Source: Ancylobacter novellus DSM 506
GTDB lineage: Bacteria; Pseudomonadota; Alphaproteobacteria; Rhizobiales; Xanthobacteraceae
Length of the DNA stretch: 64,000 nt
Direction: 5' to 3'
Assembly (NCBI RefSeq): GCF_000092925.1
Contig: NC_014217.1
Location: forward strand, 558,001-622,000
How positions within the stretch are numbered: the first letter of the stretch is position 1; every line of letters starts with the position of its first letter. Below, piece after piece: positions 43,572-55,403 of this stretch. The position numbers were made by a program, and so were the translations under genes. Below the pieces are notes generated by a model. It searched no databases, was not told the DNA's origin, and saw only the letters and a list, made by a program, of their open reading frames with translations.

Positions 43572-45263
43572 TCACCCCACTGAACGGTCGGCCAGCGCCT
43601 TCTCGCGCAGGGCGCTCAGCGTCATGGTCGGCGTGATCGCTTCCGGGTCGAGCTTCACATGCACCACCGCCGGCAGGCCGGCGGCGAGGGCGGCCTCGAG
43701 CGCGGGGGTGAACTCCGCATCCGTCTCCACCGTCACGCCGAAGCCGCCAAAGGCGCGGGCATAGGCGGCGAAGTCGGGATTCTTCAGCGCCGTGCCGTAG
43801 ACGCGGGTGGGGAATTCGCGCTCCTGATGCATGCGGATGGTGCCGTACATGCCGTTGTCGATCACCACCGCGATCACCGGGATGCCGTACTGCACGGCGG
43901 TGGCGAACTCCTGCCCGGTCATGAGGAAATCGCCGTCACCGCAGACCGCGACCACGGTGCGCTCGGGGTGGGCGCGCTTGGCCGCCACCGCTGCCGGGAA
44001 GCCGTAGCCCATCGAGCCCGAGGTCGGCGCGAGCTGCGTGCCATAGGCGCGGAAGCGGTGGAAGCGGTGCACCCAGGTGGCGAAGTTGCCGGCGCCGTTG
44101 CAGATCGTCGTGTCGTCCGGCAGGGCGCGCAGATAGCGCACCAGCGTCGCCATCTGCACCGCGCCGGGGTTCGCGGGCGGCTCCTCGGTCCAGGCGAGAT
44201 AGTCGTCGCGCACCGCCTCGCGCCAGTCGTCCCACGGCACGACATGCGGCGGCTGCACGCCCTCCAGCGCTGCGGCGAAGGCGGCATTGGAGGCGTTGAT
44301 GGCGAGCGTCGGCTGGTAGACGCGGCCGAGCTCGTCAGCCTCCGCGTGCACATGCACGAAGGGCACGCCCGGATCGGGGATGGGAAAGAGGCTGTAGCCC
44401 TGCGAGGGAACCTCGCCGAGCCGCCCGCCGGCGACGATGACGAGGTCGGCCTCCTTCAGCCGGCCGACCAGCTTCGGGTTGATGCCGAGCCCGACGTCGC
44501 CGGCATAGCAGGGATGGTCGGCGGGAAAGAGCATCTGCCGCCGGAAGCTGACGGCGACCGGCAGGTCGCAGCGCTCGGCGAAGCGCACGAGGGCGGCGAC
44601 CGCCTTCGGGTTCCAGCGCGTGCCGCCGACGATCATGATCGGCCGCTCGGCCTCCCAGAGCAGCTTCTGCAGCCGCATCATGTCGGTCAGTCCCGGCCAG
44701 GTCTCGGCGGGCTCCACCGGCGGCGCGTCCGGCACGTCGGCATATTCGCTCAGCACATCCTCGGGCAAGGCGATGACCACCGGGCCGGGCCGGCCCTGCA
44801 TGGCGACGCGGAAGGCGCGGGCGATGATCTCCGGGATGCGCGCGGCCTCGTCGATCTCCACCGCCCATTTGGCCAGCGTGCCGAACACGGCACGGTAGTC
44901 GACCTCCTGGAACGCCTCGCGCCCGCGCATGGAGCGCGAGATCTGGCCGACGAACAGGATCATAGGCGTCGAATCCTGCTGGGCGATGTGCACGCCGGCG
45001 CTGGCATTGGTGGCGCCCGGCCCGCGAGTGACGAAGCAGATGCCCGGCCGCCCGGTGAGCTTGCCCGACGCCTCGGCCATCATCGCCGCGCCGCCCTCCT
45101 GCCGGCAGACGACGAAGTCGACCTCGGTGTCGGAGAGCGCGTCGAGCACGTCGAGATAGCTCTCGCCCGGCACGCCGAAGGCGCGCGTGACGCCGTTGGC
45201 GATCAGGGCGTCGACGAGGAGATGGGCGCCGGTGCGGGCGGAGGGGGAATGGGCAGCGTTCAT
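43572..45263 (-). CDS. Thiamine-diphosphate enzyme, acetolactate synthase-like
   Basis: 563 residues from the ATG at 45263. The ThDP-binding motif GDGDFLMTGQEFATAVQYG near residue 450 and the catalytic glutamate in RQEGGAAMMAEASG (near residue 56) are in place. The three-domain order matches the pyruvate-oxidase/acetolactate-synthase family. No small regulatory subunit (IlvH) is adjacent, so it is probably a catabolic decarboxylase or ligase rather than the biosynthetic enzyme. The acceptor is unknown. It is downstream of the DUF6152/DUF6644-type genes on the same strand, with a 78-base gap. Confidence 0.88.
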   Translation of the reverse strand: MNAAHSPSARTGAHLLVDALIANGVTRAFGVPGESYLDVLDALSDTEVDFVVCRQEGGAAMMAEASGKLTGRPGICFVTRGPGATNASAGVHIAQQDSTPMILFVGQISRSMRGREAFQEVDYRAVFGTLAKWAVEIDEAARIPEIIARAFRVAMQGRPGPVVIALPEDVLSEYADVPDAPPVEPAETWPGLTDMMRLQKLLWEAERPIMIVGGTRWNPKAVAALVRFAERCDLPVAVSFRRQMLFPADHPCYAGDVGLGINPKLVGRLKEADLVIVAGGRLGEVPSQGYSLFPIPDPGVPFVHVHAEADELGRVYQPTLAINASNAAFAAALEGVQPPHVVPWDDWREAVRDDYLAWTEEPPANPGAVQMATLVRYLRALPDDTTICNGAGNFATWVHRFHRFRAYGTQLAPTSGSMGYGFPAAVAAKRAHPERTVVAVCGDGDFLMTGQEFATAVQYGIPVIAVVIDNGMYGTIRMHQEREFPTRVYGTALKNPDFAAYARAFGGFGVTVETDAEFTPALEAALAAGLPAVVHVKLDPEAITPTMTLSALREKALADRSVG

Positions 45264-45341
45264 GATGACAACTCGACGCGAGGAGAGGCGGGGCACTCTA
45301 GTGCCGTGGAGCGGACGGCGCGAGTGGACCTTTCGCCGATC

Positions 45342-45833
45342 TCACACGAAGCCGATCCAGCGGCCGGACACCAGAACAGCGAGCCAGAGCAGCGCCGAGG
45401 CCGCCGCCGATACCCGCACCCCGGCGCTGACCGTGGCGCCTTCGAGCGCGCGCCCATAGGCCGGGTTGGCGTGCTGCACGCCGACATTGGCCAAGGCGAG
45501 GGCGATCAGGCCGAGCTTGATCAGGAAGGCGGGGTTGCCGACATATTCGCGCGGCTGGACGGTGAACAGCCAGAAGCCCGTAGCAAATGCCAGTGCCACG
45601 CCGCACGCGGCGACGCGCACATTGAGCGGGCCGAGAACGGCGAGCGGCACGCCGCGCAGCCCGCCGAGCAGCTTCAAATCCAGCACGAGTATCGAGCCGA
45701 GCAGCAGCGAGATGCCGAGCACATGCGTCGCGTTGACGAAGAGGTACGCCGTGCCCGAGCCCTGCAGCCAGCGGGCGCCGGGCCAGCTTCCCAAAGCAGT
45801 GACAAGCGGGGCGACGAGGCTCGACAGCTCCAT
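45342..45833 (-). CDS. DUF6644-like membrane protein
   Basis: 163 residues with four to five hydrophobic segments; charged residues are few. The stop is 78 bases before the ThDP gene and the start is 6 bases after the periplasmic DUF6152-type gene, a typical pairing. A histidine (VNATHVLG) in the second helix could be a cofactor or metal ligand. Function is unknown; the pair may be involved in respiration- or copper-related processes, by association only. Confidence 0.7.
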   Translation of the reverse strand: MELSSLVAPLVTALGSWPGARWLQGSGTAYLFVNATHVLGISLLLGSILVLDLKLLGGLRGVPLAVLGPLNVRVAACGVALAFATGFWLFTVQPREYVGNPAFLIKLGLIALALANVGVQHANPAYGRALEGATVSAGVRVSAAASALLWLAVLVSGRWIGFV

Positions 45834-45839
45834 CTGCGG

Positions 45840-46235
45840 TTAGTTGGTGATCCGCTCCGGGTACATGTCGTAATTCTTGCCGGCCAGGGTGAGGCGCACC
45901 GCCTTCATGTGCGGTTTTGCGGAATCGCGGTCGCGGTTGCCCAGCACGGTGATGGCATCACCCGGTTTCGCTGTGTCGCCGGTGAAGCCGGAATCGGCGG
46001 TCTGGCGCGGATTGCCGAGATCGACCTGCCACACCACGCCGTCGCTCGCGGTGACGTGCAGCGTCGGGTGCGGCGGCGACATGGAGATGGTCTTGATGGT
46101 GCCCTGCAGCGTCATCTGCTCGGACTCGGCCCAGCTCCAGCCGTGATGAGCAAGTGCCGGCGTGACGAAGGCGAGCGCGCCGGCAAGCGTGAGGGCGGAA
46201 ACGCGAAGGGAGGGAAGGCGGATCGCGGTCGACAT
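45840..46235 (-). CDS. DUF6152-like periplasmic protein
   Basis: 131 residues from the ATG at 46235. A Sec signal peptide (cleaved after ALA) is followed by an N-terminal HHGW motif in the mature protein, the hallmark of these DUF6152-type proteins, which may bind a metal. A small beta-rich domain follows (TLQGTIKTISM, DGVVWQVDLG). It is immediately upstream of the DUF6644-like membrane gene (6 bases), so the two are probably one functional unit in the periplasm and membrane. The substrate is unknown. Confidence 0.75.
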   Translation of the reverse strand: MSTAIRLPSLRVSALTLAGALAFVTPALAHHGWSWAESEQMTLQGTIKTISMSPPHPTLHVTASDGVVWQVDLGNPRQTADSGFTGDTAKPGDAITVLGNRDRDSAKPHMKAVRLTLAGKNYDMYPERITN

Positions 46236-46324
46236 GGGCGGCTCCTGTCGTTGCGGAAGTCGCTCCAGACTATGGCGCGGGTGTACGACAGGGCGAGCCG
46301 GGCAAGGCTCACATCTTTGACAGT

Positions 46325-46672
46325 GGGGCTCTCTGGGGCCGTCCTCCCGGACGGCCGTCAGCCCGATCCGGGATCGCCAAGCAATTGGAGAGCGATCCCG
46401 GCTCTCCGCTTCGCTTCGGCCGGGATGACGAATGGTGGGGGGCGGAGCATCGGCTCCCCTCCTGCCTTCCATCCTCGAACCACCTCATCCTGAGGTGCCG
46501 CCGAAGGCGGCCTCGAAGGATGCTCGTCCAGGTGCGCTCTCACGAGCATCCTTCGAGGCTCGCTGCGCTCGCACCTCAGGATGAGGTCGATCTGTGACAG
46601 GGCTCGGAGGACGGAACGATCCCGGATCGGCCTTTGGCCGTCCGGGATGACGGATAGTGGGAACGAGGAGCT
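46325..46672. repeat. Mosaic of palindromic intergenic repeats (REP-like)
   Basis: The gap between the DUF6152-like gene and gyrB is built from several GC-rich palindromes. Two copies of a CGTCATCCCGG-type hairpin are at about 46394-46430 and 46618-46652. A longer element with nested arms, described separately, lies at 46483-46586. Such mosaics are frequent in the intergenic DNA of Hyphomicrobiales. No gene fits; a terminator role for the gyrB mRNA (ends at 46673) is possible. Confidence 0.75.
46483..46586. repeat. Dispersed palindromic element, copy 1
   Basis: A 104-base element with outer arms CCTCATCCTGAGGTGC and GCACCTCAGGATGAGG (16-base perfect) and inner arms CCTCGAAGGATGCTCGT / ACGAGCATCCTTCGAGG (17-base perfect). 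A near-identical copy with a different centre lies at 57826-57933. It is probably a non-autonomous repetitive extragenic element. Confidence 0.85.
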
Positions 46673-49168
<2,496 letters not shown>

Positions 49169-49783
49169 TTATTTCGTGGCCACCAGAACGGCGGCGCCGG
49201 CCATCGCCGTGCCGCAGGTCCGGTTGATCAGCCTTATGCCGCGCGGGCTGGCGGCGAGGTGCCGCGCCCGGTGGGCGAGGGCCACATAGCTGCCGAACAC
49301 GAGGGTCAGCACCACCGAGATGACGCCGCAGAGCTCGGCAAAGCCAAGCATCGTCAAATGGTTGAGGTCGACGATACTCGGCAGCAGAGCGAGGTAGAAG
49401 GCCATGGCCTTCGGGTTGCCCAGCGTCATCCCCAGCCCGGTGAGGAACAGGCCCGCGCGGGAATCCGCCTCACGGATCTCCGCCGCTTCCGCGGGCTGCG
49501 CCGGCGCCGTCCACAGCTTGTAGGCGAGATAGATCAGATAGGCAGCCGCAGCCAGCCGCACAAGGAAGAACAGGGAGCCCAGCGTGACGGCGAGCGCGGC
49601 AAGGCCCAGCGCCGCGCCAGCGAGCCACACCATGTCGCCGAGCACGATGCCGGCGACCAGCAGCGCGGCGCCCTCGCGCCCGCGCACCAGCGTGCGGGCG
49701 ACGAGCGCGATCACGCTCGGTCCCGGCGAGGCGGCGGCCAGCGCCAAGGCGGCGGCGAAGACGACGAGGTCGAGAATGCCCAT
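49169..49783 (-). CDS. LysE-family exporter
   Basis: 204 residues with six hydrophobic segments, from the ATG at 49783, which follows GAGAGGGGC. N-terminal AAASPGPSVIAL and MTLGNPKAMAFYLALLP are the LysE/RhtB signatures. The protein exports amino acids or related metabolites. It sits between recF and gyrB in what is otherwise a dnaA-dnaN-recF-gyrB array, with 59 bases to recF. It may be cotranscribed with gyrB. The substrate is not known. Confidence 0.9.
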   Translation of the reverse strand: MGILDLVVFAAALALAAASPGPSVIALVARTLVRGREGAALLVAGIVLGDMVWLAGAALGLAALAVTLGSLFFLVRLAAAAYLIYLAYKLWTAPAQPAEAAEIREADSRAGLFLTGLGMTLGNPKAMAFYLALLPSIVDLNHLTMLGFAELCGVISVVLTLVFGSYVALAHRARHLAASPRGIRLINRTCGTAMAGAAVLVATK

Positions 49784-49842
49784 GCCCCTCTCGTGCGCGC
49801 ACGCGCGCGAGAGGTCAAGTGCTGCTTTACGCGAATGCATCC

Positions 49843-51000
49843 TCAGGATGCGGCGCCGCTTGACAGGACCTGCCCCGGCCGCACCTCGAAGCGCTCGGCC
49901 CGCGCGCCCAGCGCCACGAAGGCGGAAGGGTCGGCGCCGGTCATCCAGACCTGGCTGCCCAGCGCCTCCAGCGCCTCGAACAGGGCGGCACGGCGGGCGG
50001 GGTCGAGATAGGCGACGACGTCGTCGAGCAGCATCACCGGCGCCATGCCGGCCATCTCGCCGACGAGGCGGGCATGGGCGAGCGCCAGTCCGATCAGCAG
50101 CGCCTTCTGCTCGCCGGTGGAGCCTTGCGCGGCGGGGATTGCCTTCGGCCCGTGGCCGACGAGCAGGTCTGTGAGATGCGGGCCCTCCAGCGTGCGGCCG
50201 GCGGCGCGGTCGCGCGGGCGGGAAGCGCGCAAAGCGAGGCGGTACTGGTCCTCGACCACGGTCGCCGGCTCGCGGGCAAGCGCGCGCTCCACCTCGCCCT
50301 CCAGCGCCACGCTGGCCCAGGGGAAGAGCGAGGTGTCGTCGCGGCTTTGCGCGATATTGGCGGCAAGGCGGCGCACGGTTTCAAGTCTTGCGGCAGCTAC
50401 CGCCACCGCCAGCGCTGCCAGTTCGTGCTCGACCGCGTCGAGATAGCGCGGATCGGTGGAAGGCTCCTCCAGCAGCCGGTTGCGCGAGCGCAGCGCACGC
50501 TCCAGCGCGTTGACCCGCGCGCCATGCTCGGCGTCGACCGCCAGCACCAGCCGGTCGAGGAAGCGCCGGCGCTCGGAGGGCGGGCCGGTGAACAGCCCGT
50601 CCATGTCGGGGGTGAGCCAGACCACGCGCACATGATCGGCGAAGGCGGCGGCCGAGCCTACCGGCTCGCCGTCGATGCGGCAGCGGCGCGAGCGCGCCTC
50701 GCCGGCGTCGGCCTCAAGCCCGGTGCCGAGCGTCACTTCGCCATAGGCGCCCTCGACCACGGCCGAGACCGCCCATCCGGCCGCCTGAGTGCCCTCCGGC
50801 CCGCGGGCGGCGAACTGGTCGAGCGAGGCCCGGCGCAGGCCGCGGCCCGGCGCCAGCAGCGAGATGGCCTCCAACAGATTGGTCTTGCCGGCGCCGTTCG
50901 GGCCGACCAGCACCACCGGGCCGTCGCCGGCCCGGATATCGGCATGGTGATAGCTGCGGAAATCCGTCAGCCGCAGGCGGGTGAGACGTGTGCGGCTCAC
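49843..51000 (-). CDS. recF: DNA replication/repair protein RecF
   Basis: 385 residues. The Walker A motif GPNGAGKTN is near residues 33-41 and the SMC-type signature lies near SSTGEQKALLIGLALA (as GSTGEQKALL). RecF loads RecA at single-strand gaps, with RecO and RecR. The start is a GTG (51000) overlapping the dnaN stop as GTGA, so the two are coupled. The order dnaA-dnaN-recF is the classical one. Confidence 0.95.
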   Translation of the reverse strand: MSRTRLTRLRLTDFRSYHHADIRAGDGPVVLVGPNGAGKTNLLEAISLLAPGRGLRRASLDQFAARGPEGTQAAGWAVSAVVEGAYGEVTLGTGLEADAGEARSRRCRIDGEPVGSAAAFADHVRVVWLTPDMDGLFTGPPSERRRFLDRLVLAVDAEHGARVNALERALRSRNRLLEEPSTDPRYLDAVEHELAALAVAVAAARLETVRRLAANIAQSRDDTSLFPWASVALEGEVERALAREPATVVEDQYRLALRASRPRDRAAGRTLEGPHLTDLLVGHGPKAIPAAQGSTGEQKALLIGLALAHARLVGEMAGMAPVMLLDDVVAYLDPARRAALFEALEALGSQVWMTGADPSAFVALGARAERFEVRPGQVLSSGAAS

Positions 51001-52112
51001 ACGCGCATCGGCATCAGCACATAGAGCGCGCCGCGCTTCTCCGGGTCCTGCACCAGCGTGGGCGACCCCGGATCGGCGAGCTTGAGCTCGGCCGTGCCGC
51101 CTTCGATCTGCGAGGTGATGTCGAGCAGATAGCGGCTGTTGAAGCCGATATCGATCGGCTCGGCCGCGTATTCGACCTCGATTTCCTCGGTCGCGCTGCC
51201 CGAATCCGGATTGGTGACCGAGAGGGTCAGCTTGCCGTCGCCGATCGAGAGCTTCACCGCCCGCCCGCGCTCGCTAGCCACCGTCGACACGCGGTCGACC
51301 GCCGAGGCGAAGTCGGCCTTGTCGACGACGAGGGTCTTGTCGTTACCGAGCGGGATGACGCGGCCATAGTCCGGGAAGGTGCCGTCGATCAGCTTGGAGG
51401 TCAGCACCACGCGGTCGAGCGAGACGCGGATCTTGGCGGTGGAGAGCTCCACCGTCACCTCGGCCTCGGCATCCTCGGCGAGGCGCTGGATCTCGGCGAC
51501 CGCCTTGCGCGGCACGATGACGCCCGGCATGCCCGTCGCGCCCGCCGGCGCGGTGGTCTGCGCCTGGGCGAGGCGGTGGCCGTCGGTCGCCACCGCGCGC
51601 AGCACCGGGCCGCTGGCATCGGCGACGTGCAGGTAGATGCCGTTGAGATAATAGCGGGTCTCTTCGGTCGAGATGGCGAACTGGGTCTTGTCGACGAGGC
51701 GCTTCAGTTCGCCCGCGGGCAGGGTGAAGCGGTGCGTCATCTCGCCGGCGGCGAGATCCGGGAACTCGGTCTCCGGTAGCGTCTGCAGCGCGAAGCGCGA
51801 GCGCCCGGCGCGCACGGTCAGCGTGCCGCGGTCGCCGGAGGTCTCGATCTGCACCTGCGCGCCCTCGGGCAGCTTGCGCACGATGTCGTAGATGGTGTGC
51901 GCCGGCACGGTAGTGGCGCCTTCCTGGCCTACTTCCGCGGCGATGGTCTCGACGATCTCGATGTCGAGGTCGGTGGCGCGCAAGGCGAGCCCGCGCGCAT
52001 CCGTGCGCATCAGCACATTGGCGAGGATCGGGATGGTGTTGCGCCGCTCGACGACACGATGGACGTGGGCCAGAGACTTGAGCAACTCGGCCCGCTCGAC
52101 GGTGACCTTCAT
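50997..52112 (-). CDS. dnaN: DNA polymerase III beta sliding clamp
   Basis: 371 residues from the ATG at 52112 (MKVTVERAELLKSL); the longer open frame is rejected. The three repeated domains of the clamp can be followed (TIPILANVLM, LPAGELKRLVDKTQF, and the C-terminal LYVLMPMRV end). It forms a ring dimer on DNA and tethers the polymerase. The stop overlaps the recF GTG, and dnaA lies 224 bases upstream. Confidence 0.97.
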   Translation of the reverse strand: MKVTVERAELLKSLAHVHRVVERRNTIPILANVLMRTDARGLALRATDLDIEIVETIAAEVGQEGATTVPAHTIYDIVRKLPEGAQVQIETSGDRGTLTVRAGRSRFALQTLPETEFPDLAAGEMTHRFTLPAGELKRLVDKTQFAISTEETRYYLNGIYLHVADASGPVLRAVATDGHRLAQAQTTAPAGATGMPGVIVPRKAVAEIQRLAEDAEAEVTVELSTAKIRVSLDRVVLTSKLIDGTFPDYGRVIPLGNDKTLVVDKADFASAVDRVSTVASERGRAVKLSIGDGKLTLSVTNPDSGSATEEIEVEYAAEPIDIGFNSRYLLDITSQIEGGTAELKLADPGSPTLVQDPEKRGALYVLMPMRV

Positions 52113-52336
52113 GGCCGCGACACCCGTGGCTTTACGAGAAAAGGAACGCGCACGGAGCGCGGCTGGCGCGGGCGCGGCCCGGCAACGCGCCCCGGGCGGG
52201 CGGCGCGGGCGCGCCGCCGGGGGCGACGACATTGCCGTCACCGCTGCTGCAACGCAAGCGGCGCACCCGGAAGATGTGCCGAATTAGTGGGGAAATCTGC
52301 GGTGATTGCGGGGAAGGGGCGCTAGCGCGCCGCTTC

Positions 52337-53848
52337 TCACTCGTCGCTGACGAGCCGCTTGAGCGTCTCGACCTCTTCGGCGAGGGCGCGGTCGGTGCCC
52401 ACCAGCCCGTCGATCTTGCGCACCGCATGCAGCACGGTGGTGTGGTCGCGCCCGCCGAAGCGCCGGCCGATCTCCGGCAGCGAGCGCAGGGTCAGCGTCT
52501 TGGCGAGGTACATCGCGATCTGCCGCGGCTTCACGACATTCGCCGTGCGGCGCTGCGAGAGGATGTCGGCGCGGCTGACATTGTAGTGCTTGGCGACGAT
52601 GCGCAGGATGTCGTCGACCCGCACGCGCTTGGGCTCGCCCGAGCGCACGAGGTCGCGCACCGCGGTCTCGGCCATTTCGAGCGTGATGGCGCGGGAGGTG
52701 AGCTGGTTATGCGCCAGCAGGCGGTTGAGCGCGCCGTCGAGGTCGCGCCCGTTCTGCCCGCAATGGCGGGCGATGAAGCCGAGCACGTCGCCGGGGACGT
52801 TGAAGCCGGGATGCTGCTGGCCGAGCGAGGCGGTGCGGGCCGCCAGGATCTCCAGTTTCAGCTCCTCGTCGAGCGGGGCGATCTCCACCACCAGGCCGCC
52901 GGCGAGGCGCGAGCGCACCCGCTCCTCCAGCGCGTCGAGCTCGGCCGGGGGACGGTCGGCGGCGATCACCACCTGGCGGCCGGAATCCATCAGCGCGTTG
53001 AGGGTGTGGCAGAATTCCTGCTGCACGCTCTTGCCCTGCAGGAACTGCAGGTCGTCGATCACCAGCGTGTCGATGCCGCGCAGCTGCTCCTTGAAGGCGA
53101 GCGCCGACTGGCTCTTCAGCGCGGCGACGAAGCCGTACATGAAGCGCTCGGCGGTCAGGTAGACGACGCGGCGCCCGTTCTCGGCGCCGGCGGCGGCGAT
53201 GGCCTGCAGGAGATGCGTCTTGCCGAGACCGACCGCGGCATGGAGATAGAGCGGGTTGAACACCGGGCCGCTGCCGGCCGGGGCGCCCGCCACCTTCTGC
53301 GCCGCCGCATGGGCGAGGCGGTTGGATTCGCCGAGCCGGTAGCTCGCGAAGGTCAGGCGCGGGTCGAGCGGCGAACCGTTCGCCACTTCCGCCGGATTGG
53401 CGGAGACGGCGACCGCTGCGGCCGGCTCTGTGGCGACGACGCGGACGGCGGGCGTCACGCTACGGATGGTCGCAGAGCCCGTGCCGGGGGCGCGCAGCAC
53501 CGCGGTGCGCACGATCAATTCGACGCGCGCGGCGGAGGCTTCCTCCTGCCAGAGCGCGGACAGGCGGTCGATATAGTGCTGCTGGATCCAGGTCTTGAGG
53601 AAGCGCGTCGGCACGGAGAGCCGCACGATGCCGCCCTGCACGCCGTCCAGCTCGAGCCGGGGGAACCAGCTCGAATAGACTTCCTCGCCGATCTCCGCAC
53701 GCAGCCGCCGACGCACGCGGTCCCAGGCTTCGCGGGTATGGTTTGCCTCGCGGGCGTCACTGTCCTTGCCAGCGCGCGCCGCTGCGCTGGAGGCCGGACC
53801 GGAGAAATGGGCCTGGCCTGAGGGTTCGATACCATCGGACTTGAACAT
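52337..53848 (-). CDS. dnaA: Chromosomal replication initiator DnaA
   Basis: 503 residues. Domain I begins near residue 40. The ATPase carries Walker [10 protein letters not shown] and Walker [10 protein letters not shown], and domain IV ends with the DnaA-box-binding segment [15 protein letters not shown]. DnaA opens the replication origin and regulates its own gene. The ATG at 53848 follows a 1.1 kb upstream gap. dnaN follows 224 bases downstream. The gene is unmistakable. Confidence 0.98.
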   Translation of the reverse strand: MFKSDGIEPSGQAHFSGPASSAAARAGKDSDAREANHTREAWDRVRRRLRAEIGEEVYSSWFPRLELDGVQGGIVRLSVPTRFLKTWIQQHYIDRLSALWQEEASAARVELIVRTAVLRAPGTGSATIRSVTPAVRVVATEPAAAVAVSANPAEVANGSPLDPRLTFASYRLGESNRLAHAAAQKVAGAPAGSGPVFNPLYLHAAVGLGKTHLLQAIAAAGAENGRRVVYLTAERFMYGFVAALKSQSALAFKEQLRGIDTLVIDDLQFLQGKSVQQEFCHTLNALMDSGRQVVIAADRPPAELDALEERVRSRLAGGLVVEIAPLDEELKLEILAARTASLGQQHPGFNVPGDVLGFIARHCGQNGRDLDGALNRLLAHNQLTSRAITLEMAETAVRDLVRSGEPKRVRVDDILRIVAKHYNVSRADILSQRRTANVVKPRQIAMYLAKTLTLRSLPEIGRRFGGRDHTTVLHAVRKIDGLVGTDRALAEEVETLKRLVSDE

Positions 53849-54724
53849 GATCGCTCCGCGCTTCTTTTGCGGTTGTTGGGACGCACGAAGGGATCGACGC
53901 CGCAGCGACGCCGCTCGCGCGGCCGTCGGGGTCGGTTCCTCGATGCGAATGGAAAGCGTGATGAGCCGGCGCTAGTCGTCGGTCGATCGCGTCGGTTAAT
54001 CGCTCGGCGATGTCTTAGACGACTGGCGCCGCCGCCTCAACCGGGCGGTTCACGGAAGACCGCGGGTGCGGAACGAGCGCAACACAACAGGGGGTCCCAG
54101 AGCTCCTTGCCGATCCGCCCGTCCTCCGTCGGACCGGCGATGCAATCTGGGCACGCACCCCCTCGCGCGTTCGTTCGCGTAATCATAGCAGCCCCTTCAC
54201 GGCAAGATCGTTGCCGTCCCTAGCAGTCTTCATTCTTGTGGATGCAACTATATGCGCAAGCTGTTACGCACTACACCCGCAGCTGCCCTCTGGAAACCAT
54301 AGCAGCGCGCGCCGTTCCGCCAGAAATGGTGCGAAACATGGAGGAGGATAGGTGATGATTACAGCACACAACGTCCTCCTCACGTCAAATGAGCAGTTGG
54401 AAAACTCAACTTTTCGCTGAGGTGCCCGGCAGGACCGGGATGAAGACAACATACACAGCGCCCCCCGCCTGCGCAACGCCATTGGTGAGCGTCGCGCCGC
54501 TTCGGAGTGCCGCGGAAGCCGAATCAGGCGCCTAAAATAGAACCATCAGCCGGCAAATCTCTGAGTCACTTGCAAGATTCTGCGACGCTTCGTGACGGCT
54601 CTTTCCGCAGCTAATTTTCACTTGCCGCGGGGCGGGGGAGGGGAGTCCATGCCGATTCGGAAGGGTCTGTCCCGCGTGGATCGCAAGACATTGATTTATA
54701 TTGTATATCTCTGCGCGACCGCCA

Positions 54725-54756
54725 ACCCGCCGGTCGGACGGCGGGCGGGTTTTGCG
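54725..54756 (+). terminator. Hairpin with U-run, possible small-RNA terminator
   Basis: AACCCGCC and GGCGGG-type arms around a short loop are followed by TTTT (about 54750-54753) on the plus strand. No gene lies upstream on that strand, so this could end a short RNA starting in the AT-rich stretch near 54685-54710. The opposite strand has no U-run. Evidence is structural only. Confidence 0.4.
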
Positions 54757-54929
54757 GCTGCTTCGGGGCGCCATGGGAGTCAAGGGTGCCCGCTCCGTTG
54801 CGCACCGGATGATTTCCGCTCACTGCCCTGATGTGACGGTTCTGCAACAGGGTGCCCGAGCGCCCGTGAGCGGCGGCGGGATCGTCCGACGCCTCCCGGC
54901 GGGGGTGGCGGAGCGACGCGATGCGAACG

Positions 54930-54957
54930 CAAAAAGCCCGGCCGCGAGGCCGGGCTT
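54930..54957 (-). terminator. Rho-independent terminator of rpsT
   Basis: AAGCCCGGCC (54934-54943) and GGCCGGGCTT (54948-54957) form a 10-base stem with a 4-base loop, and on the minus strand the structure runs into UUUUUG. It lies 34 bases after the rpsT stop. This is a textbook intrinsic terminator. Confidence 0.9.
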
Positions 54958-54991
54958 CATAAACTCTTGGTTGCAGACCGCGGAGGTGCGA

Positions 54992-55258
54992 TCAGGCGCC
55001 GAGCTTCGCGAGGCGCTGGGCGAGGCGCGAGACCTTGCGCGAGGCGGTGTTCTTGTGCAGCACACCCTTCTGGGCGGCGCGCATGATCTCCGGCTCGGCA
55101 GCCTTGAAGGCGACGTCCGCAGCGGTGCGGTCGCCGGAGGCGATGGCCTCCTCGATCTTGCGCACGAAGGTGCGCATCCGCGAGCGGCGGTTCTTGTTGA
55201 CCTCGGTGCGGCGCTCGATCTTGCGAGCCGCCTTCTTGGCGGAGGGCGTATTGGCCAT
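54992..55258 (-). CDS. rpsT: 30S ribosomal protein S20
   Basis: 88 residues from the ATG at 55258 ([17 protein letters not shown]); the longer open frame is rejected. It has the basic, helical S20 composition ([18 protein letters not shown]). S20 binds 16S rRNA early in small-subunit assembly. It lies downstream of the enoyl-CoA hydratase and is followed by a strong terminator. The order rpsT-dnaA is common in Alphaproteobacteria. Confidence 0.97.
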   Translation of the reverse strand: MANTPSAKKAARKIERRTEVNKNRRSRMRTFVRKIEEAIASGDRTAADVAFKAAEPEIMRAAQKGVLHKNTASRKVSRLAQRLAKLGA

Positions 55259-55403
55259 CGGCCATCCTCTTCGTCGTCGCAGGAACGGCAGGCCGTTCGT
55301 GCCGGAATGTGATTGCAAAAGCTGATGCCGGGCCAACCCGGAGGAGCCCCGCGCGAGTGGCGGGCTTATAGTCGCGGGGCGCCGCCGCGTCAACATGAAA
55401 GGC

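Larger units (their letters stand above)
53849..54991. other. dnaA-rpsT intergenic region with GANTC cluster, possible regulatory or origin DNA
   Basis: A 1.14 kb stretch without a credible gene. Six GANTC sites (54521, 54563, 54576, 54643, 54654, 54777) fall within 261 bases, a density far above chance for GC-rich DNA. GANTC is the CcrM methylation site that controls dnaA and other cell-cycle promoters in Alphaproteobacteria. One weak DnaA-box-like site, TGTGGATGC (54237-54245, 7 of 9), is present. A terminator-like hairpin and the rpsT terminator lie near the right end. I cannot prove an origin here. Confidence 0.6.

Noticed and set aside
45292..45305. GGCACT-CT-AGTGCC inverted repeat upstream of the ThDP gene.
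   Set aside because: Short arms of 6 bases are common by chance in this composition and no regulator is indicated.
54237..54245. DnaA box TGTGGATGC.
   Set aside because: Only 7 of 9 positions match and it is alone, so it does not support an origin by itself.
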